A stretch of DNA of 64,000 nt from Candidatus Binatia bacterium (GCA_026004215.1 BPIR01000002.1:609844-673843); one strand, 5' to 3'. Counted from the stretch's first letter, positions 47,307-56,021 are shown. Made by a program: numbers and translations. The notes: generated by a model not told the origin, from the sequence alone.

Positions 47307-48761
47307 TGCCACTGCTCGCTTTTCGCGTTGTTCTCGAGTATTTGTTTCTCTTCCTCGAGTTGCTTCTTCAGTTCCTGAGTCGCTTGGCTGCCATATTCTC
47401 TACCTCACGCAACCCAGCGATGAGGTCGCCAATGCTGCACGTTTGGAAAGCGCGTTCCACTTCCTCGTCGAGGGACTGATCGAACTGCAGTTGTTCATTC
47501 AACTGTTGGAAGGCCTCGCGAGCGAGGTTACCTTCTGCGTGCTCCAACTTTTCTATCGCAGCGCGGTATTTTCGTTCATCTTCTGCGCGCTCAGCCGAGG
47601 AATCCGGTACATCCCTTGGCGGTAGCTTCGGTGGGGGTAGTCGTTTCTACGCGGTCCAAAATTGCCTTGAGTGCCTGAGCCTGCCATGGGGTTTGTTCGG
47701 CTCGGAGCGAGCGGACCAGGTTCTGCCGCTACACCGGTAAGCAGACCGCTCTGGAGCCGTTCTGGGAGGAACTGGAGCTCCGCCACACCGAAGCTGGCGT
47801 AATGGGCCTTTCTGCCGTGGTAGGTTCCTTGCTGTTCCGCGAGTTGCATGACGATGTTGTCGAAGACGTCCGCTTGTTCCTTGCCGAGCGGGCCGCTCAT
47901 GAGAAAGATGCCCATGCCGAGCAACTCGCCCATGTCTTCGATTTCGTTGAATACCTTGCCGGCGCGGTTTTCGCGGTTCACCAAGAACACCATGTCGAAC
48001 GGCTTCTTGCGCACCTCGATTTCGCGCCCGCCGAACTGGTAACAATGCGTGCCGGGTAGGCTCATGTAGTAATCCAGCTCGCGCAGGGCACCGTACGCGT
48101 TGGCCTCCACGTTTTGGGTTCCCGGCCGGTTCACGTAGATGTCGGGCAACAACAAGTAGGCAAACAGTTGCTCCTCGTCTTTGAGCAAGTCGCGCAGGAT
48201 CATGCCGACGTCCAAGAACACTCCGGATCCCGTTCCGCCGGCCAGGGAGGCCACCACACACACGGTCAGGTGCGGCGAATAAGGTTCGTAAACGAATTCC
48301 CAATCGGCGCGAACGCGTTCGGTCCGGTAGTCGCGCGCTTGGCTGAGCAAATCCCGAAAAGTGTCGTACACGATGCGGGCGTTGGCAAACAAGGCGAGGC
48401 GCCCCAGCGCCCGAATTTGCCCAGCGCCGGAAATGATGTTGGCCTTGAGGTCCGCCTTCGGCGGAAACCAACTCCGGATTTCATCGTTGACTTGGGGCAA
48501 CATGCTGGCGCCGCGCGCCTCGATGAACAGCACCTCGCTCGGCGTGAGGCGCACCTTGCGGACCTCGCCCCCGGGAGTGCGTGCTTCGAGCTGATCGGTC
48601 ACTGCCGGAGTGGTGTCGATGAGCAGGAACTTCACCAGCGGCGGAACTTCGCCGAAGGTCTCGATGTACTTGCGCTTAGCGTGCAACAGCGCGTGCTTTC
48701 CGGTACCTCCCAGACCGATCAAAATCGTGCGTTTGAGAAACCTCTCTTGGTAATTCTTCAT
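47303..48761 (-). pseudogene. Tubulin/FtsZ-fold GTPase (Tubulin_2-like), C-terminus spread over shifted frames
   Basis: ATG 48761 with GGGGGTG upstream. Residues 1-345 are intact: TILIGLGGTGKHALLHAKR (nucleotide-binding start), FLLIDTTPAV, and the tubulin signature ASLAGGTGSGVFLDVG at 172-186. After FGVAELQFLPERLQ the frame wanders to a stop at 47553. Coherent helical coding resumes in other frames: RQNLVRSLRAEQTPWQAQAL (about 47690), REAFQQLNEQLQFDQSLDE (about 47470), and QELKKQLEEEKQILENN ending at TGA 47303. Restoring these gives about 485 residues ending on the next gene's start. Either three assembly indels or recent inactivation; the GTPase core is unaffected. Confidence 0.75.
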
Positions 48762-48763
48762 GT

Positions 48764-50569
48764 TCACCCCCTAGCTTTGCGGCCCGAACTGGCGCGTCTT
48801 AATGAAAACTTCCCAACTGTTTGATCGAACCTCTTGACTACCACCTCGGAGTCCCACTCGATCGAGCGAGATTTTTCGAGAGGGAGGTCATCGGTCCACA
48901 GTTCCGTGCCAGGTGGCACGGAATCCACCTTGGGCAACCCGTGGCCTTTCCACGCCACCTTGATGCCGTTGAGGAGCGGATGTCCCACGACTTTCCCGAG
49001 ATCCACCCTCCCTTTTCCGCGGAGGGCTCCCGGGAAGTCCTTGCAGTCGGGCAAATCCGTGAAAATGCACGTCGCCCACGGCTGCCGGGCTTGCCACCAG
49101 CGCAGGAGTAGCCACAACAGCGCCAGCAACAAAAGCAACCAGAGCCACCACCACGACCAAAACCAGTCCCACCACGACAGCGGTGCGACAATTCCCGGCA
49201 GCCCCAAGCTGGCAGCGCCGGTGGTCCCGGGCGGCAAAGTGACAGGCAGAGCCAAGTGCAACGCGTCCGTGGCGCGAAGCCCTTGATTCGTAAGCGATAC
49301 TTGCAACTGGTCCCCAGGCATGAGCGACACCGGACCAGTGCCCCCGTTGAGCTGAAGTTCGAGCCCCTGCGGTAATTGCTCGGGCAAAGACACGCTCACG
49401 GGAGCGTTGGCCCACGGGTTGGCTTCGACGCGATACGCGACAGTGGCCGTGCCCCCCTTTTCGAGAGTAAGAAAAGCCACGTCTTGCAAGGGGGCCAGAC
49501 GATATTCCCCCGGCGGATGATACGCGAGCTTCAACGGAACCGGGTATGGCTGCAGCGCTGTACTTTTTTCCGCGGCTTCCACGCACACGAACGCCTCGTA
49601 CTCGCCGTGCGGTAATTGCTGCGGGTTGAGCAGGCGGAAGTTCAAGGATTGCGCACCGCCTCCGCTGAGTTTGGCCGGCTCGACCACCAGCGCGGCCCCA
49701 TGAGCGGCAAGCTGCGGGGCGACTACCCGCAACTTGAGATCCACCGCGCGCTCGGGCTCCACGGCGAGTTGCAGATCGCGCCGGGCAACCGGCTCTTGCA
49801 GCAAATTCCCCAGGTGGAGCTGGTTGGGCGTGGCTTGCACGCGGAGCAGTTGCGGCACCTGGTTCGGAGGCACGGAGAGCACTTGCCAACCTTCTTCACC
49901 CAGTGTGGCTCGCGCGACGTCCTCGGGTACGTCGAGCCCGAGCAGGAAGTAGTAAACCCAGTCATATGGTCCGCGCCGAACCTTGTACGCGCGCGTGACA
50001 TCGTCCATCGTTAGCGGCCCCGGGTCGTTATCCTTCCCGTCCGTAAACAAAAAGACGATCGTCGCCGTCTCGGGGTCCTGCGGGAGCGAGCGCAAAACCT
50101 CGAGCAAACTCGCGTACAGATACGTGTCTCGCCCTTTCGCTTGCAGGGTGTCGAGGTAAGCCTGGAGCTGGTTGTCGTCCCCTGGGAGCATGAAGGACAC
50201 GCGCGGGCCCGGGCCGCGGTCGAACGGTTGGAACGTCACTTTCGACCCCGCCGGTACGCGCTCGAGAAAGCGGCGAATTTCTTCCTTGACTCGTGGAAAG
50301 ATCACCCGCCCCTTCCCGTCGCCCTCGCCGATCATGGAGCGCGATGTGTCCACCACGAACACGTAGTGGTACTGCTTCGGGGCCGCAGGAGCGGCTGCGC
50401 TCGAGGTTTCCGGACCGCTCGGATCGCAAATCCCCGCTCGGGCACGCGCGGGATAGAGCCAAACGAAGAGACTCGCCGCGAGCAGCACAACGCTCGTGCG
50501 CCGCCAACGCACGAGCCACAAAGAAAAGCTGAACCGTTGCGCCAGTCGCGCGTTCCTCGGAATGATCAC
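48764..50569 (-). CDS. Exported, membrane-anchored von Willebrand A domain protein
   Basis: 601 residues from GTG 50569 (GGGGGGAG upstream). A signal peptide/anchor (SVVLLAASLFVWLYPARARA) precedes a vWA domain with metal-site residues in FVVDTSRSMIGEGDG and LFTDGKDNDPG. Two beta-rich regions follow, then a Trp-rich membrane helix near 480 (WLWLLLLLALLWLLL) and a C-terminal cytoplasmic part of about 100 residues (CIFTDLPDCKDFPGALRGKG) with an FHA/PilZ-like beta look that I cannot confirm. First gene of the cluster; its stop is 2 bp from the tubulin-like ATG. It could couple an envelope signal to the cytoplasmic partners. Confidence 0.82.
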   Translation of the reverse strand: MIIPRNARLAQRFSFSLWLVRWRRTSVVLLAASLFVWLYPARARAGICDPSGPETSSAAAPAAPKQYHYVFVVDTSRSMIGEGDGKGRVIFPRVKEEIRRFLERVPAGSKVTFQPFDRGPGPRVSFMLPGDDNQLQAYLDTLQAKGRDTYLYASLLEVLRSLPQDPETATIVFLFTDGKDNDPGPLTMDDVTRAYKVRRGPYDWVYYFLLGLDVPEDVARATLGEEGWQVLSVPPNQVPQLLRVQATPNQLHLGNLLQEPVARRDLQLAVEPERAVDLKLRVVAPQLAAHGAALVVEPAKLSGGGAQSLNFRLLNPQQLPHGEYEAFVCVEAAEKSTALQPYPVPLKLAYHPPGEYRLAPLQDVAFLTLEKGGTATVAYRVEANPWANAPVSVSLPEQLPQGLELQLNGGTGPVSLMPGDQLQVSLTNQGLRATDALHLALPVTLPPGTTGAASLGLPGIVAPLSWWDWFWSWWWLWLLLLLALLWLLLRWWQARQPWATCIFTDLPDCKDFPGALRGKGRVDLGKVVGHPLLNGIKVAWKGHGLPKVDSVPPGTELWTDDLPLEKSRSIEWDSEVVVKRFDQTVGKFSLRRASSGRKARG

Positions 50570-50913
50570 AGCTCCCCCCTCGATACTTTGCGTCAGCTAC
50601 TGGCCCCCGCCTCCCATCGGCTGTCGAAACAATGCGCCGCACAAGCTTGCCTGAACCTGCAGGTCGGCTGGCAAGATCCGTACGGCAAGAATCGTCGCCC
50701 GCTCTATCTGCCAACCGCGCCGTTCCCGGCATCGCAGAGCAAATTCCATGTGGCTTGTGGATATCGATCCCCTACCCATGGCGCCGGTATTTGCCACGCC
50801 CAAAATTGGTGCGCAAGCCATTGTTCCCCCATTGGGTGCAACACGGCAACATTGCCACCGACCCTCGGCAACGCCCCTCTCCCATTTGCAGCAGGGGCGA
50901 ACAGCCGGGTGGT

Positions 50914-50935
50914 GGGGCACGGCACGCCGTGCCCC
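50914..50935. repeat. REP-like palindrome
   Basis: Perfect arms GGGGCACGGC and GCCGTGCCCC separated by AC. A degenerate relative (GGCACGGCATGCCG) lies near 56270, so this is probably a dispersed palindromic family. Confidence 0.65.
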
Positions 50936-50944
50936 CACAGCCTC

Positions 50945-51030
50945 CGGGCCACTCGCCATTCCCCATTCGCTATTCTCCATCCGGCCCTCACCGCTCGCCA
51001 CTCGCTACTCGCTACTCGCCATTCCATCCC
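50945..51030. repeat. Degenerate word repeat (CACTCGCCATTC / CGCTACTCG)
   Basis: Tandem-like tract of the words CCATTCG, CTATTCTCC, CTCGCCACTCG and CTACTCGCTACTCG. It is the reverse-complement family of the tract at 35806-35860. Probably slippage-prone non-coding DNA. Confidence 0.6.
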
Positions 51031-51145
51031 GCCCTCAGGCGGCCGGTGGCGAACCAAGGGAGGAGCGGTGCTGGTCGGTTCCGGGGCGTGACCGGATACG
51101 GCCGTTGGCGTGCGGGCGAGGCCTTTTTTGCTAGTCAGCAATCCC

Positions 51146-51937
51146 ATGGTTCCGCGCTGCGAGCATTTGAAACTCGTCGAAGACGGCCCTGTCCTATGGA
51201 TAACGATCGAGCGGCCCGACTGTCGCAACGCGCTGAGTTTACAAACCTGGAGCGAGCTTCGGGACGCGGTAACCTGGGCTGGCCGGCAACCGTTGCGTGT
51301 CGTGGTACTGAGCGGCAGTGGCCACGAAGCCTTCGTCTCCGGCGCGGACATCCGCGAGTTTCCTGCGGCGCGCGCCAACCCGGAGCAAGCAGTGGAGTAC
51401 GACCGCGTAAGCCACGCCGCGCTTCATGCCCTGGCGCAAATCGAACAGCCTGTGGTGGCCATGATCAATGGCCTCTGTTTTGGCGGGGGCGTGGCATTGG
51501 CGTTGGCTTGCGACTTGCGCATTGCCGCGAGCCACGCGCGCTTTTGCGTCCCCGCTGTTCGCTTGGGTTTGTCCTACCCGCTGCGAACAGGCATTGCCCC
51601 GCTCGTGCGCACGATCGGTCCCACGGCAGCCGCAGAAATGCTGCTGTGTGGCCGCGTGCTCGACGCCGATGAAGCCCATCGCCTCGGGCTCCTCCATCGC
51701 GTCGTGCCGGCTTCAGAGCTAGCAAACGAAACGCGGGCTTACGTCGCGCGCTTGCTCGAAAGTGCTCCGCTCACCTTGGCCGCACACAAAGCCGCGATTC
51801 GGGCATTGCTGGCCGAGCTGCCGGCGGACACCCGCGAGCTCGAAGAAAAAATTCGCCGCTGTTTCGCAAGCGCCGATTACCGCGAAGGCGTGGACGCGTT
51901 TCTGGAAAAACGCAAGCCCAAATTCCGTGGCCAGTGA
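51146..51937 (+). CDS. Crotonase-fold (enoyl-CoA hydratase/isomerase-like) protein
   Basis: 263 residues from ATG 51146. Crotonase landmarks: PDCRNALSLQTWSELRDAV, the oxyanion-hole region SGADIREFPAAR, and NGLCFGGGVALALACDLRIA. Both classical hydratase glutamates appear replaced: GGGVALA has Ala where GGG-x-E-LA is usual, and the PE-lGl motif reads VPAVRLGLSYP. So simple enoyl-CoA hydration is doubtful; another crotonase-superfamily reaction is more likely. It converges with the SDR gene, the stops 8 bp apart. Confidence 0.85.
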   Translation: MVPRCEHLKLVEDGPVLWITIERPDCRNALSLQTWSELRDAVTWAGRQPLRVVVLSGSGHEAFVSGADIREFPAARANPEQAVEYDRVSHAALHALAQIEQPVVAMINGLCFGGGVALALACDLRIAASHARFCVPAVRLGLSYPLRTGIAPLVRTIGPTAAAEMLLCGRVLDADEAHRLGLLHRVVPASELANETRAYVARLLESAPLTLAAHKAAIRALLAELPADTRELEEKIRRCFASADYREGVDAFLEKRKPKFRGQ

Positions 51938-51945
51938 GCGGGCAT

Positions 51946-52761
51946 TTACATGTACACGCCGCCATTGGGCGATAGAACTTGCCCGACGGTGTAGCTGGAG
52001 TCGTCGCTGGCCAAGTACAATGCCAGTGCCGCCACTTCCTCCGGGGTCCCGAACCGGCCAATGGGCGTTTGCAGCGCAATCGAACGCTTGAGTTCGGGGG
52101 CCATATCGGCCAAGAGCGGTGTGTCGATAAACCCAGGAGCGATGGCATTCACGTACACGCCGGCGTGGATCGCTTCCCGAGCCACGGCCTTGGTGAGGCC
52201 GATAATGCCTGCCTTAGCGGCAGAATAGGCGGCTGCGCCCGCCAAGCCGCCGAGTCCGGCCACAGAGGCCATGTTGACGATCTTGCCGGATCCCTGAGTT
52301 TCCATGATGCGCAGCGCTTCGCGGGTGCAGTAAAACGTGCCGTCGAGATGCACCGCCAGTGTGCGGCGCCACTCCATGTCGGTCACGTTTTGCGTGATCC
52401 CGAGCGGGGTGCGGGCGGCGGACCCAGCGAGCCGCTCCATTTGTGCCTGCACGAGGCGCTGCTGCACCACCGGGTCCACGTTGGCAATGCCGGCGTTGTT
52501 GACGAGAACATCGAGCCGCTGCCAGCGGGCAGCGACCTCTTCGAACATCGCCCGCACTTCGACCGAGTCGGATACGTCTGCCACGAGCACCATCGCCTCG
52601 GCGCCCACGGAGCGCACTTCATTGGCGACGTGCTCGGCAGCCTCGCGCCGAATGTCATTGACGGCCACGGCCGCGCCTTCGCGAGCGAAACACAGGGCAA
52701 TGGCGCGTCCGAGACCCGAACCGGCACCCGTGATCAGAGCTTTCCGTCCGGCAAGCTTCAT
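51946..52761 (-). CDS. Short-chain dehydrogenase/reductase (FabG-like)
   Basis: 271 residues; ATG 52761 with AAAGGAG upstream. NAD(P)-binding TGAGSGLGRAIAL, NNAG motif in LVNNAGIANVDP, catalytic Ser region VNMASVAGLGG, and YxxxK in AAAYSAAKAGIIG. The C-terminus NAIAPGFIDTPLL and SYTVGQVLSPNGGVYM is typical of 3-oxoacyl-ACP/CoA reductases. Substrate unknown. It diverges from the DHH gene with only 50 bp between starts. Confidence 0.92.
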   Translation of the reverse strand: MKLAGRKALITGAGSGLGRAIALCFAREGAAVAVNDIRREAAEHVANEVRSVGAEAMVLVADVSDSVEVRAMFEEVAARWQRLDVLVNNAGIANVDPVVQQRLVQAQMERLAGSAARTPLGITQNVTDMEWRRTLAVHLDGTFYCTREALRIMETQGSGKIVNMASVAGLGGLAGAAAYSAAKAGIIGLTKAVAREAIHAGVYVNAIAPGFIDTPLLADMAPELKRSIALQTPIGRFGTPEEVAALALYLASDDSSYTVGQVLSPNGGVYM

Positions 52762-52811
52762 GACTCGTTGCTCCTTTCTCCGCGCAGGAGTTTCCGCCAT
52801 AATCCACAAGT

Positions 52812-53792
52812 GTGACGACTACAAAACCCCAGCGGTACGTGCACGTGGTCAGCCACGGACCGCAGTGCCTCGACGGTGTCACCGCTGCCGTCGCCATTGC
52901 GTGCTTTCATCCCGATGCGTGCGTGGTGCCGGTCTTCGCCAGCAACACGGGGGTCAATCGAGTGCTCCGTGAATTTCGCTGCGAACCCGAAGGTGCGGAG
53001 CACGAGATTTGGATCACCGACATTTCTTGGGTGGACCCAGAAGTGGATCCGCACTTGACGAGCTTGCAAAAACGCGGCGTGCAATTGTTTTGGATCGATC
53101 ACCACCGCACAGCTCTGGAACGGTACCGCAGCGGTGCGGTGCAGGTGCCGTTTACGGATGTGGTTTTGGACGAGTCGTTTGCCGCGTCGCGATTGGTGTA
53201 CGAATACTTGCAGCGCCAACGCCCCTTGCCCGAGGAGCCTCCCGGCTTGCGGCAGCTCGTGGCCATGGCCGACGACAACGATCGCTGGTTGCACCGGATT
53301 GTGGATTCGCATGCGTTGGCCCTGGCCGTCAACGCCATCAACAGTGTGGAGGCGTACCAGGAGTTGCTCGAATTCGCCCGCACCGGCCAGTGGACCGAGC
53401 GGTTGCGAGCGGCATACGAATCGGCGCGACAGGACGTCGCTCGCAGTGTTGCCGTGGCCGAGCGCAGCCGCGTGGACATTCCCGTAGCCGAGCTCAATGT
53501 GACCTTGGTGGCCGCGGTGTGCGATGGCTATCCGAGCGAAGTGGCGGACCATTGGAATCGCACGGCGGAACGCTCGGTGTTTGCGTTTTTTGACTTGCGC
53601 ACGCAGACGGTAAGCTTGCGGCGGTCTCCCGACTGCCCGGTGGACTTGTCGCAAATCGCGAAGCGGCTCGGGGGCGGCGGGCACCCTGCGGCTGCTGGCT
53701 GCGAGTTGCCAGGGTTGCTCCACGAGCTGGCAAGGGCCCTCGGGGAGCACGTGCAAGCGGCGTTGCTGGAAAGCGCCGGCGCCAGGCACTGA
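52812..53792 (+). CDS. DHH-superfamily phosphoesterase
   Basis: 326 residues from GTG 52812. Metal-dependent phosphodiesterase/oligoribonuclease fold: HVVSHGPQCLDGVTAAVA (first metal motif), WITDISWVD, the DHH motif in LFWIDHHRTALERY, ADDNDRWL, and the C-terminal DHHA1 nucleic-acid-binding motif RLGGGGHPAAAGCEL. The substrate (nanoRNA, cyclic dinucleotide or other) is not determinable. Confidence 0.88.
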   Translation: MTTTKPQRYVHVVSHGPQCLDGVTAAVAIACFHPDACVVPVFASNTGVNRVLREFRCEPEGAEHEIWITDISWVDPEVDPHLTSLQKRGVQLFWIDHHRTALERYRSGAVQVPFTDVVLDESFAASRLVYEYLQRQRPLPEEPPGLRQLVAMADDNDRWLHRIVDSHALALAVNAINSVEAYQELLEFARTGQWTERLRAAYESARQDVARSVAVAERSRVDIPVAELNVTLVAAVCDGYPSEVADHWNRTAERSVFAFFDLRTQTVSLRRSPDCPVDLSQIAKRLGGGGHPAAAGCELPGLLHELARALGEHVQAALLESAGARH

Positions 53793-53802
53793 GCAGCGCC
53801 GC

Positions 53803-53823
53803 GGGCGACTACAAGGGTCGCCC
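53803..53823. repeat. Solitary hairpin unit related to the 30-bp array
   Basis: GGGCGAC and GTCGCCC arms flank TACAAGG. On the minus strand this is the same hairpin as in the tandem array at 56343-56612, with compensatory changes in the stem. Confidence 0.6.
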
Positions 53824-54145
53824 CTCCGGCTTCCACGGAAAGGTCGAGCGGAGGCCGGGCGCAGGCGGGATGCCGTGGCGAGCAGCAAATGGTGCCCGCA
53901 GGTCACACGCGGCCCGCGCGCCGCTTGGCTGCTGCGCCCGCAAAACGACCCGTGTATGTTGAGCCGCGGGGCCGCGAGAGGTCGCGGCACACCTGCGCTC
54001 CGGTACGGGCGTGCAATTTTGTAAAAGATCGCGCGCGCCGCTGTACAAACAACCCTCAACTGTGCAATGAGAAGCGCTACTGGTTGGTCCAGGGGCAATG
54101 GCATCGCCATTGCTGCCGAGAACGGAGTGGATGAGGAGGTGGATG
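53824..54145. other. Intergenic region, no gene
   Basis: About 320 bp upstream of the small protein at 54146. It is GC-rich with a slightly AT-richer part near 54010-54070 that may hold the promoter. No gene supported. Confidence 0.4.
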
Positions 54146-54445
54146 ATGGCACGAGGTCCGTTACAGCCGGTGGGGCCGAGGCGCCGAGCGCTCGCGGCGG
54201 AGGAGTTGTTGATGTTGGCCGTGTTAGAGCAAGCCGTCGCCGATCTCGACCATCCGTGCCCCGCCATTCGCGCGGACGCAGACGCGTACATTTTCTCGTA
54301 CGATCCCGACTACAGCATTTTCAGTTTCGATTCCGTCTGCCGGTACTTCAATTTGTCGCCGTCTGCCGTGCGCCAGGCGTTGAAAACCCGGCCGCGCAAG
54401 GCCGTGCGGGGCAAGGGGCCGAGGTCGTACCGGCGCGCCGCTTGA
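54146..54445 (+). CDS. Small conserved hypothetical protein A (paralogue of 55189-55566)
   Basis: 99 residues from ATG 54146, with GAGGAGG about six bases upstream; an adjacent ATG at 54143 is possible. Helical N-terminus AAEELLMLAVLEQAVADLDH and a helix-turn-helix-like end IFSFDSVCRYFNLSPSAVRQ. This matches the layout of protein B (RLMLAVLQDALEC then YSFENICELLGFDPEYLRRQ). Both belong to a small family seen in Deltaproteobacteria; a DNA-binding role is a guess from the C-terminal motif. Confidence 0.7.
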   Translation: MARGPLQPVGPRRRALAAEELLMLAVLEQAVADLDHPCPAIRADADAYIFSYDPDYSIFSFDSVCRYFNLSPSAVRQALKTRPRKAVRGKGPRSYRRAA

Positions 54446-54471
54446 GGCAACGCGGGGCTCGGCCACCGAGC

Positions 54472-55065
54472 TCAGCAATCGCGGGCCAAGGCGCCGGCAA
54501 GCTGAGCGCGCAGGTCTTCGAGTGTGCCCGAGTTGTCGATTACCACGTGCGCATACGGGAGGCGTGCATCGTCCGTGAACTGGGCGCGCTGGCGCGCCTC
54601 GATGTCCGCCGAACTCATGGCCCGGTCACGTTGCAGCCGCTCCTGCACGAGTTCGGGTGCCGTACGCACGAGCCAGACCTGGTCCACCAGCTCGTGCCAC
54701 CCTGCTTCCAGAAGGAGTGCTGCCTCGAGCACGGCAAATCGAACGTGACCGCGGCGCCGCAACGCGTCGAGCCGCCGGCGAATTTCGGCAGTCACCAAAG
54801 GATGGACGATGCGTTCGAGGCGGCGCCGAGCTTCCGGGTCGGCAAACACAATGGCGCCGAGCTTTTTACGATCGATCTCTCCTTTAGGGCCCACGATCTC
54901 ACGCCCGAATTCCGCAACCACTGCTTCCCACCCGGCAGTGCCCGGAGCGTAGCTTTCGTGGGCGAGCTTGTCGGCATCAATGACTTCGGCTCCGAGCTCT
55001 CGCAAAATGTTGGCGGCCGCGGACTTCCCGCTACCGATCCCGCCGGTGAGACCAATGACCTTCAT
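54472..55065 (-). CDS. coaE: Dephospho-CoA kinase
   Basis: 197 residues from ATG 55065. Last step of coenzyme A synthesis: ATP-dependent phosphorylation of dephospho-CoA. P-loop in MKVIGLTGGIGSGKSAAAN, substrate region EVIDADKLAHESYAPGT, and LEAALLLEAGWHELVDQVWL, QERLQRDRAMSSADIEAR (lid). Usual length. It is bracketed by the two related small proteins. Confidence 0.95.
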   Translation of the reverse strand: MKVIGLTGGIGSGKSAAANILRELGAEVIDADKLAHESYAPGTAGWEAVVAEFGREIVGPKGEIDRKKLGAIVFADPEARRRLERIVHPLVTAEIRRRLDALRRRGHVRFAVLEAALLLEAGWHELVDQVWLVRTAPELVQERLQRDRAMSSADIEARQRAQFTDDARLPYAHVVIDNSGTLEDLRAQLAGALARDC

Positions 55066-55188
55066 GGTGCACGGTGCGGAGCTAACGGTAATCGCGTCCG
55101 GGCGCAATGAAAACGCGCGGCACGGGCACCCCCAGCGGGGCACGCCACGCGCCGACGACCGGCCGCCGGATGGTACGGGGCGCGATAA

Positions 55189-55566
55189 TTACCGAGCGCG
55201 TACCCGGCGCCGGGGAAGCTTTTGGTTGTTTGCCCAAGCTTGCGGATCCGTGCTCGCTTGGGCATACCAAGTCTCGACTTGGCGGCGGAGGTACTCGGGA
55301 TCGAAGCCGAGGAGTTCGCAGATATTCTCAAAGGAGTACCACCAGTGTTGGTCCCGACTAAAAATCCAGTCCTTCGCTTCGATGAACATTTGCCGCCCGC
55401 GGCTATCGCGCGCAAATGCATACTTGCGAAAGCACTCCAGCGCATCCTGCAACACAGCGAGCATGAGTCGGCGTTCGGGATACGCCGCGCTGCCTTGGCG
55501 GAAATTGGCGTAAAACTGCGCCGGCACTAACGCATCGAGTTCGAAAGGACCGTGAGTTCGCTCCAT
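55189..55566 (-). CDS. Small conserved hypothetical protein B (paralogue of 54146-54445)
   Basis: 125 residues; ATG 55566 has GGAGGGGG upstream. It contains RRLMLAVLQDALECFRKYAF, an acidic/aromatic middle (AKDWIFSRDQHWW) and a helix-turn-helix-like C-terminus YSFENICELLGFDPEYLRRQ. The shared architecture with protein A implies an old duplication around coaE. Function unknown; a small regulator is plausible. Confidence 0.75.
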   Translation of the reverse strand: MERTHGPFELDALVPAQFYANFRQGSAAYPERRLMLAVLQDALECFRKYAFARDSRGRQMFIEAKDWIFSRDQHWWYSFENICELLGFDPEYLRRQVETWYAQASTDPQAWANNQKLPRRRVRAR

Positions 55567-55624
55567 AACGCGATCCCCCTCCGCCTTCTTAAATATGCGT
55601 GGCTTGTGCCACAAAACGGAGTGC

Positions 55625-55672
55625 AAAAAAAGACCCGGGCGCCCCGCCCCAACCGGCGAGGACGCCCGAGTC
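55625..55672 (-). terminator. Rho-independent terminator of the HU gene
   Basis: Read on the minus strand, GACTCGGGCG (55672-55663) pairs with CGCCCGGGTC (55641-55632), followed at once by seven Ts (55631-55625). It lies 60 bp downstream of the HU stop, in the right orientation. Confidence 0.85.
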
Positions 55673-55730
55673 TGTATGCCTGCAAAGAGCCTGGCCACAC
55701 AGGCGTGCACTCCCTCTCGCGCGGCCTCGC

Positions 55731-56021
55731 TTACTTCTTCGGCTTGGCGCCCAGCACGGACTCTTTGAAGCTTTTGGCAACCGAAAACCGCACCTTTTTT
55801 CGTGCGGGAATTTTGATCGGTTCTCCCGTTTGCGGGTTGCGCCCCGTGCGGGCTTTGGTTTGCACCTTGCGGAAGGTGCCGAGACCAGGGATCTTCACCG
55901 GGTCCCCTTTTTTCACCGTACTGACCGTTACATCCACCAGGGTTTGCAACACAGCGTCGGCTTGCTTTTTCGTGATTCCCGCCGCATCCGCGAGCTTCTG
56001 CACCAATTGCGACTTGGTCAT
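55731..56021 (-). CDS. hup: HU/IHF-family nucleoid protein
   Basis: 96 residues. MTKSQLVQKLADAAGITKKQ (dimerisation helices), then the DNA-binding arm GRNPQTGEPIKIPARKKVRF containing the family RNPxTG signature, and FSVAKSFKESVLGAKPKK. It bends and compacts DNA as a homodimer. ATG is preceded by GGAGAGGAGAG. The gene is monocistronic with its own terminator. Confidence 0.95.
   Translation of the reverse strand: MTKSQLVQKLADAAGITKKQADAVLQTLVDVTVSTVKKGDPVKIPGLGTFRKVQTKARTGRNPQTGEPIKIPARKKVRFSVAKSFKESVLGAKPKK

Larger units (their letters stand above)
50570..51145. other. Repeat-rich intergenic region
   Basis: About 575 bp between the divergent vWA cluster and the crotonase gene. It contains a near-perfect palindrome and a tract of degenerate 7-9 base words (separate entries). 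Both promoters should lie here. No gene is supported. Confidence 0.5.

Noticed and set aside
47303..48761. Cell-division ftsZ
   Set aside because: The GGTGSG motif is shared, but the rest of the sequence, the vWA/coiled-coil context and the absence of division genes do not fit FtsZ.
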